From the NCBI GenBank assembly GCA_934086395.1, contig CAKOIE010000007.1, forward strand, positions 1-48,641: a stretch of 48,641 nt of DNA. Reading direction: 5' to 3'. The DNA is from an uncultured Bacilli bacterium (GTDB taxonomy: Bacteria > Bacillota_I > Bacilli_A > RF39 > UBA660). The notes beneath the pieces were generated by a model. That model did no database searches, was not told the DNA's origin, and was given only the letters and a program-made list of their open reading frames with translations. Both the position numbers and the translations under genes were made by a program. Every line of letters starts with the position of its first letter. The stretch's first letter is position 1. This document shows positions 16,602-25,361 of the stretch, piece by piece.

Positions 16602-17939
16602 TTATTTCCTTCTTTCCTTTATTAATTTTTTCGTTATTTTTAATTCCAAGAATTTGTCAACAGCATCATTTAAATCTTCAGCAACTAACGTAGGTAAGAC
16701 ATCATACTTTCTATCATTGCCACCTTGACCAGTTTTCAACAATATACTTTTCATACCTGCATTTTCAGCCATTTTAATATCCAATGTTGAATCACCAATC
16801 ATTATTGAGTTTGATAAATCTATATTATGATCTTTTGCTGCTTTTTCTATCATTCCTGTCCTTGGTTTTCTGCAATCACATTCAATTTTTAATTCAGGAA
16901 TTTCTCCCTCAAATCCTTTATCAGGATGATGTGGGCAGTAGTATATATCATCAACGTATGCTCCATCTAATCCAAGAAGTGTTTCCATCTTTTTATGAAT
17001 TTCACCCAATTCTACTTCAGTTACCTCACCTCTAGCAATTACTGGTTGATTTGTTACTACGATAGCAAGATAACCACTGTTATTAATTTTTTTAATAGCT
17101 TCTGAAACTCCAGGTATTAGTCTGAAGTCTTCTTCTTTTCTTAGGAAACCAACATATTCATTTATTGTTCCATCTCTGTCTAAAAATATTGCTTTTTGTT
17201 TATTTGCTAAGTTTTTAGCATTACAAATTCCACTTGAATAATCTTCTTGTACTCTTCGATATCTATCAGGTGTTCCCATATCTTTAGCATATTCACTTGA
17301 TTTATATGATAAAACTTTTCCTTCGCTAATTAATGGTACTATTATATCTTTCTCGTAATTACATTTTTTTAATTCTGGTAAATATTTAAAAATTGTTGGT
17401 GAAAAAATCATAATTCCAGCATTAACTAAATTGCAATAATTGTATGTTGTTCTATCATTAGATTTATAATCAAATGACCTTACTATACCGTTCTCTTCAA
17501 CAACTAAATCACTATCAAATGGATGACCATTAGGGTGAGTTAGAAGTGTTACATCTGCATTATTTGCTACATGATATTGTTCCATTTTTTCAAAATCAAT
17601 ATCAATGAAAACATCCGCTAATAAAAATATAAAATTTTCGTTTATTTTATCTTTAAGAAAATATAGTGAACCAGCTGTTCCCAGTGGCTTTTGTGGATCT
17701 TCTTCGACATAGGATATATTTAATCCAAATTTCTTTCCATCTTCAAAATAATCTTTAATAACATTTCCAAGATGACCAATAATAACAGTAATATCTGTTA
17801 TTCCACTTTTCTTTAAATTCATCACTTGATGATACAAAATTGGATATCCAGATATTTCTAACATAGGTTTAGGAATTATATCACCTGTTATTTCAGAAAC
17901 TCTTGTTCCTTTTCCTCCCGCCTGAATAACTGCTTTCAT
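16602..17939 (-). CDS. hddC-gmhB: Fused heptose-1-phosphate guanylyltransferase and heptose-1,7-bisphosphate phosphatase
   Basis: Residues 1 to about 235 are a nucleotidyltransferase: MKAVIQAGGKGTRVSE, IPKPMLEISGYPILYHQ, and FLLADVFID for the metal site, similar to HddC. Residues 249-445 are a HAD phosphatase of GmhB type with FLDRDGTINEY (D254 nucleophile, D256), VVTNQPVIARG, a zinc site formed by C335, H337, C354 and C356, and MIGDSTLDIKMAENAG. Together they would remove the 7-phosphate and then attach GMP to heptose 1-phosphate, giving GDP-heptose. The two activities are usually separate genes. The nucleotide (GDP rather than ADP) is inferred from the HddA partner, which makes the alpha anomer. 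Uncertainty remains about the exact sugar. Confidence 0.87.
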   Translation of the reverse strand: MKAVIQAGGKGTRVSEITGDIIPKPMLEISGYPILYHQVMNLKKSGITDITVIIGHLGNVIKDYFEDGKKFGLNISYVEEDPQKPLGTAGSLYFLKDKINENFIFLLADVFIDIDFEKMEQYHVANNADVTLLTHPNGHPFDSDLVVEENGIVRSFDYKSNDRTTYNYCNLVNAGIMIFSPTIFKYLPELKKCNYEKDIIVPLISEGKVLSYKSSEYAKDMGTPDRYRRVQEDYSSGICNAKNLANKQKAIFLDRDGTINEYVGFLRKEEDFRLIPGVSEAIKKINNSGYLAIVVTNQPVIARGEVTEVELGEIHKKMETLLGLDGAYVDDIYYCPHHPDKGFEGEIPELKIECDCRKPRTGMIEKAAKDHNIDLSNSIMIGDSTLDIKMAENAGMKSILLKTGQGGNDRKYDVLPTLVAEDLNDAVDKFLELKITKKLIKERRK

Positions 17940-17940
17940 A

Positions 17941-18888
17941 TTAATAATGTTCCTTTATATATTTAACTGTATCTCTTACAGATTCATCTGAAGTATGAAG
18001 AGCTTGCCATCCAGCATTATGTATTTTAGTTAGATCATATTGGAATTTTGGAACATCACCTTTCCATCCAACGTTACCACCTGTATACTTATATTCAACA
18101 TTTTCATAACCTAGTTCTTCACAAACAATATTTGCTATTGTAGTAACACTAGTAGCAGTTTCTACTCCAGCATTATAAATTTCTACACCTTTTTTCATTT
18201 CAATATCAAGAGTAAATCTAACAATAGCGTCAACCAAGTCTAATACATATAAATATGGTTTAGTTTGAGTTCCATCACCTAAGATTTCTAATTCATTTGG
18301 ATTTTTTTGTAATTTTTTTACAAAATCGAAGATAACGCCATGAGTTAGATTTGGCCCAATAACATTAGGAAATCTAAAAATTACTGTATTAAAATCATTC
18401 ATAAAGCTATAAGAAGAGATAAATCCCTCTGATGCATATTTAGCTCCACCATAATATGAGATTGGATGTAAATCACCAGTTACTTCTGTCAATAATTCTT
18501 TTTTATCTCCATAGATTGCAGAAGTTGAAGAGAAAAATAAATTTTTTATATTTTCTCTTCTCATATATTCTAATACAGTATAAGTTGTCATAAAAGTGTC
18601 ATTATAGTCAACACTTGGATTTTTTCCACCTTTTTGAATATCAGAATTTGCTGCTAAATGATACACAATATCAATATCTTCATTTTTTAATTGTTCACAA
18701 AAATTTTCTGTTTCTTCAATATTAATGTTATAAAATTTATAGTTTTTATTATCTTTGAAGCAGTCTACATTTTCTTGTTTGCCTAGTGTGAAGTTATCAA
18801 CCACTACAACTTCAAGACCTCTCTCTAATAAATTTCTTACTAAGTGAGTTCCGATAAATCCGGCTCCACCTGTTACTAATGCTTTCAT
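17941..18888 (-). CDS. NAD(P)-dependent sugar epimerase/dehydratase (extended SDR)
   Basis: A 315-residue extended short-chain dehydrogenase: Rossmann motif GGAGFIG at 7-13, acidic D31 at the end of strand 2, SSTSAIYG near 120-127, and catalytic Y146-GGA-K150. RFPNVIGPNLTHG and KPYLYVLDLVDAI are typical of UDP-glucose/GDP-sugar epimerases. It lies one base after the HddC-GmhB gene and next to HddA, so a GDP-heptose or its derivative is the likely substrate. It could act as a C4 or C6 epimerase or a dehydratase. UDP-galactose 4-epimerase activity is an alternative that sequence alone does not exclude. Confidence 0.85.
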   Translation of the reverse strand: MKALVTGGAGFIGTHLVRNLLERGLEVVVVDNFTLGKQENVDCFKDNKNYKFYNINIEETENFCEQLKNEDIDIVYHLAANSDIQKGGKNPSVDYNDTFMTTYTVLEYMRRENIKNLFFSSTSAIYGDKKELLTEVTGDLHPISYYGGAKYASEGFISSYSFMNDFNTVIFRFPNVIGPNLTHGVIFDFVKKLQKNPNELEILGDGTQTKPYLYVLDLVDAIVRFTLDIEMKKGVEIYNAGVETATSVTTIANIVCEELGYENVEYKYTGGNVGWKGDVPKFQYDLTKIHNAGWQALHTSDESVRDTVKYIKEHY

Positions 18889-18897
18889 TTTTACCTC

Positions 18898-19875
18898 CTA
18901 ATTTACAAATATAACAGTTGTACCTTGATGGTCAAATTTAAAATCCATCTCAGGTAAATCGCTCATTTCTTTTCTAAACTTTTCTTGTTTTTCTTCTGGA
19001 ACATAGAATAAGAAGAATCCGCTTCCACCAGCTCCCAAAAGTTTACCACCTGTTGCTCCAGCTTTGATACCTCTTTCATACCACTCATCAAATTGAGGAT
19101 TACTAATTCCAGAAGCTAATGTTCTTTTAATTTTCCAGTTTTCATCTAAGATTTTACCTACCGCATCAATATTGTTATGTTCTAATTCATATTTTAAGTC
19201 ATAGGTCATTTCCATTATCCTCTTTTGACCTTCTTCTTTATCTGATGCACTAACTATATTTTTAGATTGTTCTTCTAAAATCGTAGAAGCTTTATGTTCT
19301 CCACCTACATATAGCATTATTAAATTTTTCTCTAGTTGTTTAAATGCTTCGTGATCCATTAAGACAGGTTCAACATCAACAGAACCATCTTTGTTAAATT
19401 TATAAAAATTTAGTCCACCAAATGCTGCAGCATATTGATCTTGTTTTCCATTTGTCGTGTGAACAATATTATTTTCCATATCACAAGCTGCAGCTGCAAC
19501 CTCATCTTTAGAAATATATTCTCTTTTATAACATTTTAAATTTTTAAGTAATCCAACAGTAAACGAACTAGATGAGCCAAGCCCTGTTCCAGATGGTACA
19601 TCAGCTATCGAAGTTATTTCTAATCCTTCCAAGCCTTCTTTTTTTAAACATTCTCTAAATATATTATGTTCAATATCATTTATATCGTGTACAGTTTCTG
19701 TTTTTGAATATTTCAATACAGTTGTTTTTTTATCAAAGGATGGATGACTAGTAATATACATATACTTATTAATTGTTGTGCTCAAAACACATCCACCATG
19801 TTTTTCATAAAACGATTTAATATCACTTCCACCACCACATAAACTCACTCTAAAAGGTGTTCTTGTTATAATCAT
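18898..19875 (-). CDS. hddA: D-glycero-alpha-D-manno-heptose-7-phosphate kinase (GHMP family)
   Basis: A 325-residue GHMP kinase. It opens with ITRTPFRVSLCGGGSDIKSF, the usual HddA start, has the phosphate loop PSGTGLGSSSS at 94-104, and ends with GATGGKLLGAGGSGFFLFY, the third GHMP motif. HddA phosphorylates heptose 7-phosphate at C1 to the alpha-1,7-bisphosphate, committing the heptose to the GDP route rather than the ADP route used for LPS core. With gmhA and the HddC-GmhB fusion, a full GDP-heptose pathway is present. The gene sits 9 bases upstream of the epimerase and 13 bases downstream of the exporter ATPase. Confidence 0.93.
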   Translation of the reverse strand: MIITRTPFRVSLCGGGSDIKSFYEKHGGCVLSTTINKYMYITSHPSFDKKTTVLKYSKTETVHDINDIEHNIFRECLKKEGLEGLEITSIADVPSGTGLGSSSSFTVGLLKNLKCYKREYISKDEVAAAACDMENNIVHTTNGKQDQYAAAFGGLNFYKFNKDGSVDVEPVLMDHEAFKQLEKNLIMLYVGGEHKASTILEEQSKNIVSASDKEEGQKRIMEMTYDLKYELEHNNIDAVGKILDENWKIKRTLASGISNPQFDEWYERGIKAGATGGKLLGAGGSGFFLFYVPEEKQEKFRKEMSDLPEMDFKFDHQGTTVIFVN

Positions 19876-19888
19876 AAAATCACTTCCT

Positions 19889-20629
19889 TTACTTATTCAT
19901 TAATTTTTTATAATATTCATTACAAATTTCTTTTGCATTTCCCATTTTAACAATCTTTCCATGATCTAACCAAATAACTTTGTTACATAATTCTTTAATA
20001 CTATCTATGGAATGAGATACATATAGAACAGTAGTACCTCCTTTTATCATAGACAACATCTTGTTTTTACTTTTTTCTTGAAATTTTATATCTCCTACTG
20101 ATAAAATTTCATCAACTATTAATATTTCCGGTTCAACAATAGTAGATATAGAAAAGGCTAATTTTGCAACCATACCAGAAGAAAAATTCTTTATAGGCAC
20201 ATCCAAAAAATCTTTTAATTCTGAAAATTCAACAATTGCATCAAATTTATCTAAAATAAACTCCTTAGAATAGCCAAGTATAGCCCCATTTAAAAATATA
20301 TTCTCTCTTGCAGTAAGTTCAAAATCAAAACCTGCGCCAAGTTCAATCATTGGTGATATTTTACCATCTACACTAACCATACCAGTAGTTGGTTTATAAA
20401 CCCCACTTACAACTTTTAATAAAGTACTTTTACCAGCTCCATTAGATCCAATTATTCCAACTACATCGCCTTTTTCAATTGTAAAATTTATATCTTTTAG
20501 AGCCCAAAAATATTCTTTTTTCTTTTTCTTTTTTTTAGGAGTCAAGAATTTAATAAACATCATTTTTATTGAATTATCTTTTTCAACGCCCAAATTAAAT
20601 TTCATTGAAACATTATTAAGTGTTATCAT
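19889..20629 (-). CDS. tagH: Polysaccharide/teichoic acid ABC exporter, ATPase subunit
   Basis: A 246-residue ABC ATPase of the TagH/Wzt/KpsT class: Walker A GSNGAGKST (61-69), a short Q-loop region with the E-L-GAGFDFELTARENI signature of polysaccharide exporters, ABC signature FSSGM, and Walker B ILIVDEILSVGD. It lacks the C-terminal glycan-binding domain of some Wzt proteins, so export probably does not need a capped non-reducing end. A lysine-rich stretch at 32-38 is coded by an AAA/AAG run. With the permease 12 bases upstream it forms the transporter that flips lipid-linked glycan to the outside. Confidence 0.92.
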   Translation of the reverse strand: MITLNNVSMKFNLGVEKDNSIKMMFIKFLTPKKKKKKKEYFWALKDINFTIEKGDVVGIIGSNGAGKSTLLKVVSGVYKPTTGMVSVDGKISPMIELGAGFDFELTARENIFLNGAILGYSKEFILDKFDAIVEFSELKDFLDVPIKNFSSGMVAKLAFSISTIVEPEILIVDEILSVGDIKFQEKSKNKMLSMIKGGTTVLYVSHSIDSIKELCNKVIWLDHGKIVKMGNAKEICNEYYKKLMNK

Positions 20630-20641
20630 AAAATATTCCTC

Positions 20642-21448
20642 CTACATATAATAAACAAATTTATCTTGTTTTTTTCTAAAAATAAACATTCCAATAATCA
20701 TTGTAATAAATCCACTTAAAAATAACACTATAAAATTCACAAAAGTTGGTGCATTTCCAAATAAAACAATTTCTCTAATCGAATTTATATACAAGTATAG
20801 AGGATTAAATTTAAAAATATTTTGTAAATATTCTGGTAAAATTTTTATAGAATAAAAAATTGGTGTAAAATAATTAATTATTGTAAGTAAAATTCCCCAT
20901 ATATATATAACATCTCTCAAAAAAACTGTAATAGTAGACAATAAATAACATACGCCTATAGTAAACATTAAAGTGCACAAAAGTACATATGGTATATAAA
21001 GATACCATATATTTAATACGCATTTGGTACCATCAGCAGCGTTTCCTGAAAGTAAAATTATCAAAAAGAATGGTATAAGTGTAAATAAAAAATTGACACC
21101 CGCAAATAAACATTTTGCTAAAGGAAAAATATACTTAGGAATATAAACTTTGTTAATTAATGAAAAATTACCAACAATTGATGTTAATGAATTATTAGTT
21201 GCTTCACTAAAATAGTTAAATATAATTAAACCACTCATTAAATATACCAAGTAATTGACGCCTTCCATATTATATTTAAATATATTTGAAAATATTAAAG
21301 CCATAACGCTCATCATAAGTAAGGGATATAATATACTCCATAAAACACCCAACACACTTCTTTTATACTTAATCTTAAAATCACGTGAAATTAATTGAGA
21401 AAGCAAAAATCTATATTTTTTAACATTATAAACTATATTTTTTATCAT
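20642..21448 (-). CDS. tagG: Polysaccharide/teichoic acid ABC exporter, permease subunit
   Basis: A 268-residue ABC-2 type permease with six predicted TM helices. The N-terminus has an amphipathic interface helix and LISRDFKIKYKRSVLGVLWS, which is diagnostic of the TagG/Wzm/KpsM family. It pairs with the ATPase encoded immediately downstream. These transporters carry undecaprenyl-diphosphate-linked polymers across the membrane. A terminator ends the gene upstream at 21518-21540, so this gene opens a new transcription unit. A TATAAT-like hexamer lies shortly upstream, but a convincing -35 is not seen. Confidence 0.92.
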   Translation of the reverse strand: MIKNIVYNVKKYRFLLSQLISRDFKIKYKRSVLGVLWSILYPLLMMSVMALIFSNIFKYNMEGVNYLVYLMSGLIIFNYFSEATNNSLTSIVGNFSLINKVYIPKYIFPLAKCLFAGVNFLFTLIPFFLIILLSGNAADGTKCVLNIWYLYIPYVLLCTLMFTIGVCYLLSTITVFLRDVIYIWGILLTIINYFTPIFYSIKILPEYLQNIFKFNPLYLYINSIREIVLFGNAPTFVNFIVLFLSGFITMIIGMFIFRKKQDKFVYYM

Positions 21449-21517
21449 TATATCTAATCACCATATACATTATAACAATATTTTTTTAATATTACTATTT
21501 TAAATCAAACGAAATTT

Positions 21518-21540
21518 AAAAAAACATGGAATTACCATGC
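21518..21540 (-). terminator. Terminator after the GtrB-like gene
   Basis: On the minus strand CATGG, a TAATT loop and CCATG are followed by a run of seven T. It lies just after the stop codon at 21549 and isolates the GtrB/TagA unit from the exporter operon. Confidence 0.8.
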
Positions 21541-21548
21541 ATTTTATA

Positions 21549-22511
21549 TTATTTTTCCTTCTTTTCTAATAAATTATCTTGAATAATATATCTAGGTCTT
21601 GCTTTAGTTTCACTATAAACCTTACCAACATATTCTCCAATTATTCCAAGTGAAAACATTTGAATGCCACCTAATATCCATAAAGAACAAGCAATAAATG
21701 TCCATCCTTCCACAGTAGCACCACTAATCTTTCTAATTAAACAATAAATAAGTACTACAAAACTTATCATACAAATAAATATACCTAAATCAAGAATCAT
21801 TCTTATTGGTTTAACACTAAAAGAAGTTATTCCATCCCATGCAAAATTAAGCATTTTCTTTAATGGATATTTAGACTCACCTGCAAATCTTTCAGCTCTT
21901 TCATAATATACTATACTAGATTTAAATCCAATTAAAGGAAACATTCCTCTTAAAAATAAATTAACTTCTTTATAATTTGCAAAATTATCTAAAACCCTTT
22001 TACTTGTTAATCTATAATCAGCATGATTAAATACAACATCAGCTCCCATAAATTTCATAAACTTATAAAATGCTTCAGCTGTAAACTTTTTAAAGAAAGT
22101 ATCCTTTGACCTTGATGATCTAACTCCATAAACAACTTCTGATCCATCATAATAATCTTTAATCATTTCATCAATTGCATTAATATCATCTTGTAAGTCA
22201 GCATCCATAGATATTACCACATCAGCATATTCTTTAGCAGTCATAAGTCCTGCTACCAACGCATTTTGGTGTCCTCTATTTCTTGATAAATTAATTCCAC
22301 TAAATAATTTATTTTCTTTGTTTAATTCACATATAATATCCCAAGTTTTATCCTTAGATCCATCATTAACAAATAATACTTTACTATCTTTAGAAATAGT
22401 TTTATCTTTAATTAGCTCATTTAATTTAACGTTTAATCTCTTACTAGTTTCCCTTAATACTTCTTCTTCGTTATAACATGGTATTACTACATACAATGTT
22501 TTATTTTTCAT
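21549..22511 (-). CDS. GtrB/DPM1-like GT2 glycosyltransferase with C-terminal membrane anchor
   Basis: The start is the ATG at 22511 (MKNKTLYVVIPCYNEEE), with GGAGG 5 bases upstream. An earlier in-frame ATG at 22523 is less well placed. The catalytic domain has VIPCYNEEE, FVNDGSKD and ISMDADLQDD (DxD), and the ending helices (about 230-260 and 268-295) are two TM segments followed by YVGKVYSETKARPRY. This is the pattern of enzymes that load a sugar onto undecaprenyl or dolichyl phosphate, which is then flipped by GtrA-like proteins. A GtrA domain occurs in the fusion at 3590-4585. The gene overlaps the tagA stop by 11 bases, so coupling is likely. Confidence 0.9.
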   Translation of the reverse strand: MKNKTLYVVIPCYNEEEVLRETSKRLNVKLNELIKDKTISKDSKVLFVNDGSKDKTWDIICELNKENKLFSGINLSRNRGHQNALVAGLMTAKEYADVVISMDADLQDDINAIDEMIKDYYDGSEVVYGVRSSRSKDTFFKKFTAEAFYKFMKFMGADVVFNHADYRLTSKRVLDNFANYKEVNLFLRGMFPLIGFKSSIVYYERAERFAGESKYPLKKMLNFAWDGITSFSVKPIRMILDLGIFICMISFVVLIYCLIRKISGATVEGWTFIACSLWILGGIQMFSLGIIGEYVGKVYSETKARPRYIIQDNLLEKKEK

Positions 22512-23229
22512 CTTTACCTCCATTTCTAAATATTACCAAATATAAATATTTTAATATCTTAACATTATCTTTAATTCTTTTAGGCTCTTTAATCATTCTA
22601 TATAACCACTCTAAATGTAGTTTTTGATACATAATCGGTGCTCTCTTCTTTAAACCCGATACAACATCAAACGTACCACCAACTGGCATAATAACACTTA
22701 TATTTCTAAACAACTTTTCATTTCTAATAATAAATTCTTCTTGTTTAGGTGATCCTATACCAACAAATAAATAATCTGGTTTACATTTTTTTATATCATT
22801 TAATACATCTTTTTCTTTACTATACCCACTCATATAACCACATATATTTAATTTAATATACTTTTCTTTTAATACTTTAACTGTTTTTTCAATAACTTCT
22901 TTTTTAGCACCATATAAATAAACTTTCTTACCATATTTACACGCATTACATAGAAGTTCATCAAACATATCTACTCCAGTTAACTGATTAACTCCTTTAT
23001 TGCCATTAATTCTCATACCTAGAACTGTTCCATATCCATCAGGAATATTATATTTTTCATTATTTATAAATTCTTTATATTCTATATTATTATTAAAATT
23101 TACCATAATAATCGGATTTAAATTAAATATAATATTTCTATTCTTACTCTTATTTATTTTATCTACAATGTCATTTTTGTTTAATATACAAACATTATAA
23201 CCTAATAATTTACAATTACTATTCTTCAT
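22501..23229 (-). CDS. tagA: N-acetylmannosaminyltransferase (TagA/WecG family)
   Basis: A 242-residue GT26 enzyme. Landmarks are FNLNPIIMVNF, the N-terminal acceptor-site segment YNIPDGYGTVLGMR near residues 80-93, VNQLTGVDMFDELL and the strand PDYLFVGIGSPKQEEFI. Family members move ManNAc (TagA) or ManNAcA (WecG) from a UDP donor to GlcNAc-PP-undecaprenol, the second step after TagO. The donor would come from WecB/MnaA at 6199-7305. No UDP-ManNAc dehydrogenase is visible, favouring ManNAc over ManNAcA. C-terminal basic residues fit membrane association. Confidence 0.9.
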   Translation of the reverse strand: MKNSNCKLLGYNVCILNKNDIVDKINKSKNRNIIFNLNPIIMVNFNNNIEYKEFINNEKYNIPDGYGTVLGMRINGNKGVNQLTGVDMFDELLCNACKYGKKVYLYGAKKEVIEKTVKVLKEKYIKLNICGYMSGYSKEKDVLNDIKKCKPDYLFVGIGSPKQEEFIIRNEKLFRNISVIMPVGGTFDVVSGLKKRAPIMYQKLHLEWLYRMIKEPKRIKDNVKILKYLYLVIFRNGGKDEK

Positions 23230-23266
23230 ATAAAATCTCTTTCTAAAAAAATTTTATCAAATAATC

Positions 23267-23298
23267 AAAAAAACATAAATAGCTAACTACTTATGTTT
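23267..23298 (-). terminator. Terminator after tagO
   Basis: On the minus strand AAACATAAGTAG and CTATTTATGTTT pair over 12 positions with one G-U wobble and a 4-base loop, followed by a T run. The 5' arm contains the tagO stop codon. Confidence 0.88.
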
Positions 23299-24321
23299 AA
23301 ATAATATATCAGTTTTATAAATCAAAAACAATATAAATGACATTAATAATAAATATAAAACAATTGCAATTAAATTATAACCTAAAGCATATAAAACACT
23401 TATTATAGAACAAAGTATATCAATACCATACATAATTAATACTGTTTTAGTAGTACTATTATTAAGCTTAAGTAATTGATGATGTAAATGTTCTTTATCA
23501 GGCTCACCTATATTTTCTCCTTTTAAGTATCTTCTAATCATTGCAAACACTGTATCAAGTATTGGTAAAAGTAATATGAATATTGGAATAATTAAACTAG
23601 TAAATGTAGCCGTTTTATAACCTAAAAGTGCTATTATTGCAATAATAAAACCTAAAAACGTACTACCAGTATCTCCTAAAAATATTGAAGCAGGTGGTTT
23701 ATTATACATTAAAAAGCCTAAACAAGCGCCAAGCATAATTACACATAAAATAACATCTAAACCATAAATCCTATCTAGCAGAACTGCAATTATAGTTATA
23801 GTAACAAAAAATATTGCACTAGTTCCTGTTGCTAATCCATCTAACCCATCTATTAAATTAATCGCGTTAATAATAGCTAAAATAAAGAATATGGCTAAAG
23901 GATAACCCCATTTTCCAAAAGTTAAAGATAATCCAAGTGCACTTATATTAGGTAAATAAATATTACCATAAAATACAACAATAGAAGAAGCTACTATCTG
24001 AACTAAAAATTTATACCTTGCTCTAATTGGTTTAATATCATCACATATTCCAAGAATAATAATTATAAATCCTCCAATAAGAATTGAAATCATCTGTTCA
24101 TTAATAGGTGCAAATAACATATAACCAATTAAAAATGTTAAATATATTGCTAATCCACCCAATCTAGGCATTGGTTTTTTATGTACCTTTCTCTCATTAG
24201 GCATATCTATTGCTCCAATATGTCTTGCAACAACTTTAGCAAGAGGCACTAATAAAACACAACATATAAAAGTTACTAATAAAATTAAATAAATATTATA
24301 TCCATTAATTAATATATTCAT
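23287..24321 (-). CDS. tagO: Undecaprenyl-phosphate GlcNAc-1-phosphate transferase (TagO/WecA, MraY superfamily)
   Basis: A 344-residue integral membrane protein with about 10-11 TM helices. Diagnostic stretches are RKVHKKPMPRLGGLAIY (45-61), D94-D95 in ILGICDDIKP, NLIDGLDGLATG (155-166), FLGDTGSTFLG, and the HHQLLKL cytoplasmic loop. The family transfers GlcNAc-1-phosphate from UDP-GlcNAc to undecaprenyl phosphate, the initiating step for teichoic acid linkage units and many other glycans. It is monocistronic, bounded by its own terminator and a 147-base gap upstream. Its placement next to tagA supports the linkage-unit reading. Confidence 0.94.
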   Translation of the reverse strand: MNILINGYNIYLILLVTFICCVLLVPLAKVVARHIGAIDMPNERKVHKKPMPRLGGLAIYLTFLIGYMLFAPINEQMISILIGGFIIIILGICDDIKPIRARYKFLVQIVASSIVVFYGNIYLPNISALGLSLTFGKWGYPLAIFFILAIINAINLIDGLDGLATGTSAIFFVTITIIAVLLDRIYGLDVILCVIMLGACLGFLMYNKPPASIFLGDTGSTFLGFIIAIIALLGYKTATFTSLIIPIFILLLPILDTVFAMIRRYLKGENIGEPDKEHLHHQLLKLNNSTTKTVLIMYGIDILCSIISVLYALGYNLIAIVLYLLLMSFILFLIYKTDILFKHK

Positions 24322-24468
24322 TCTACATCACACCTAAATAATATCAAAATATTAATTTATTGTCTATTTATATTATAAACCTATTTAAAAAATAATATCA
24401 GAAATAATAAATCTAACAAACGAAATAATTATTCTAATAAATCTTCTTCAATATTATAAAATATAATT

Positions 24469-25353
24469 TTATTTCTTCTTATAATCTAAAATTAATCTTT
24501 TTATCGAAGATTTTTTTAAATATTCTTTTACCACATCATTATTAGGATAAGATATACTAATACATAAATCAATCAAGTGATTATATTCATCTTCTGTTAT
24601 TTTATAACCACACCAAACACGTTCAAAAAAATTTTCATGAGTTAGTTCAACATTAGGAATTAATCTATCAAAATAGTCATATCCAAACTGTTTACAAGCA
24701 TCACCAAATCTCTTTAATGGATACATATCATAGTCATAATTAATAAGTAATTCTTCAAAAAATAATTCCTTGAAAAAAAGTGATAATTTATCGCCATAAA
24801 CATGCTTAATTACCATATTAGCAATATAATTTCCTCTTAAAAATGCATTTCTTTCGTCTGGAAAACAATCATAGTATATCTCATAAAAAAGTGGCTCACT
24901 TTCAAAAACATTACTACAATAGGAATAAATCATTCCAGCAAATGAATAAGGATAATTGTTTGCAATATAATCCTGTCTAGCATGAGACATTTCATGAATT
25001 AAAGTGCATATTACAGAATAATAAGAAAGCATATTATGATTGCCAAAATTATATGCACTTCCAAAATTATCTATCCGTTTATAAAAATTTCTCAAAGACA
25101 ATTGTGAATATGTAATCATATCATCACCATAACAAGATTCATAATCATTTTCAATTTCTTTAGAGTTACCAACAATTATCAAACCATTTTTTAAATCTAC
25201 TTCATTATTAATTAAACACACATTTGCAACTTTATAAACAAAATCTTTATCAACCGGTTTATTTTTATTTTTATAACTTCTAACAATTTTACTAAGTTCT
25301 GTAACCAACTGATAATCATTTATACTACTATCCATCAAATCCAATTCATTCAT
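24469..25353 (-). CDS. Zincin-like protein with HEMSH motif, function unknown
   Basis: I do not recognise this 294-residue protein as a named family. It contains HEMSH at 120-124 in the context ICTLIHEMSHARQDYI, a classical HExxH zinc-protease helix. A third ligand could be E or D in FESEPLFYEIYYD about 30 residues later. No signal peptide or TM helix is visible, so the protein appears cytoplasmic. It starts 8 bases after truA ends, suggesting it is the last gene of the ECF-like/truA operon. An active peptidase is an inference: HExxH also occurs in non-enzymes. The 147 bases between its stop and tagO show no further gene. Confidence 0.7.
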   Translation of the reverse strand: MNELDLMDSSINDYQLVTELSKIVRSYKNKNKPVDKDFVYKVANVCLINNEVDLKNGLIIVGNSKEIENDYESCYGDDMITYSQLSLRNFYKRIDNFGSAYNFGNHNMLSYYSVICTLIHEMSHARQDYIANNYPYSFAGMIYSYCSNVFESEPLFYEIYYDCFPDERNAFLRGNYIANMVIKHVYGDKLSLFFKELFFEELLINYDYDMYPLKRFGDACKQFGYDYFDRLIPNVELTHENFFERVWCGYKITEDEYNHLIDLCISISYPNNDVVKEYLKKSSIKRLILDYKKK

Positions 25354-25361
25354 ATCTTAAT

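Noticed and set aside
24418..24475. Possible frameshifted extension of the zincin-like gene
   Set aside because: An alternative frame stays open for about 18 codons past the stop, but the length is within chance for such AT-rich DNA.
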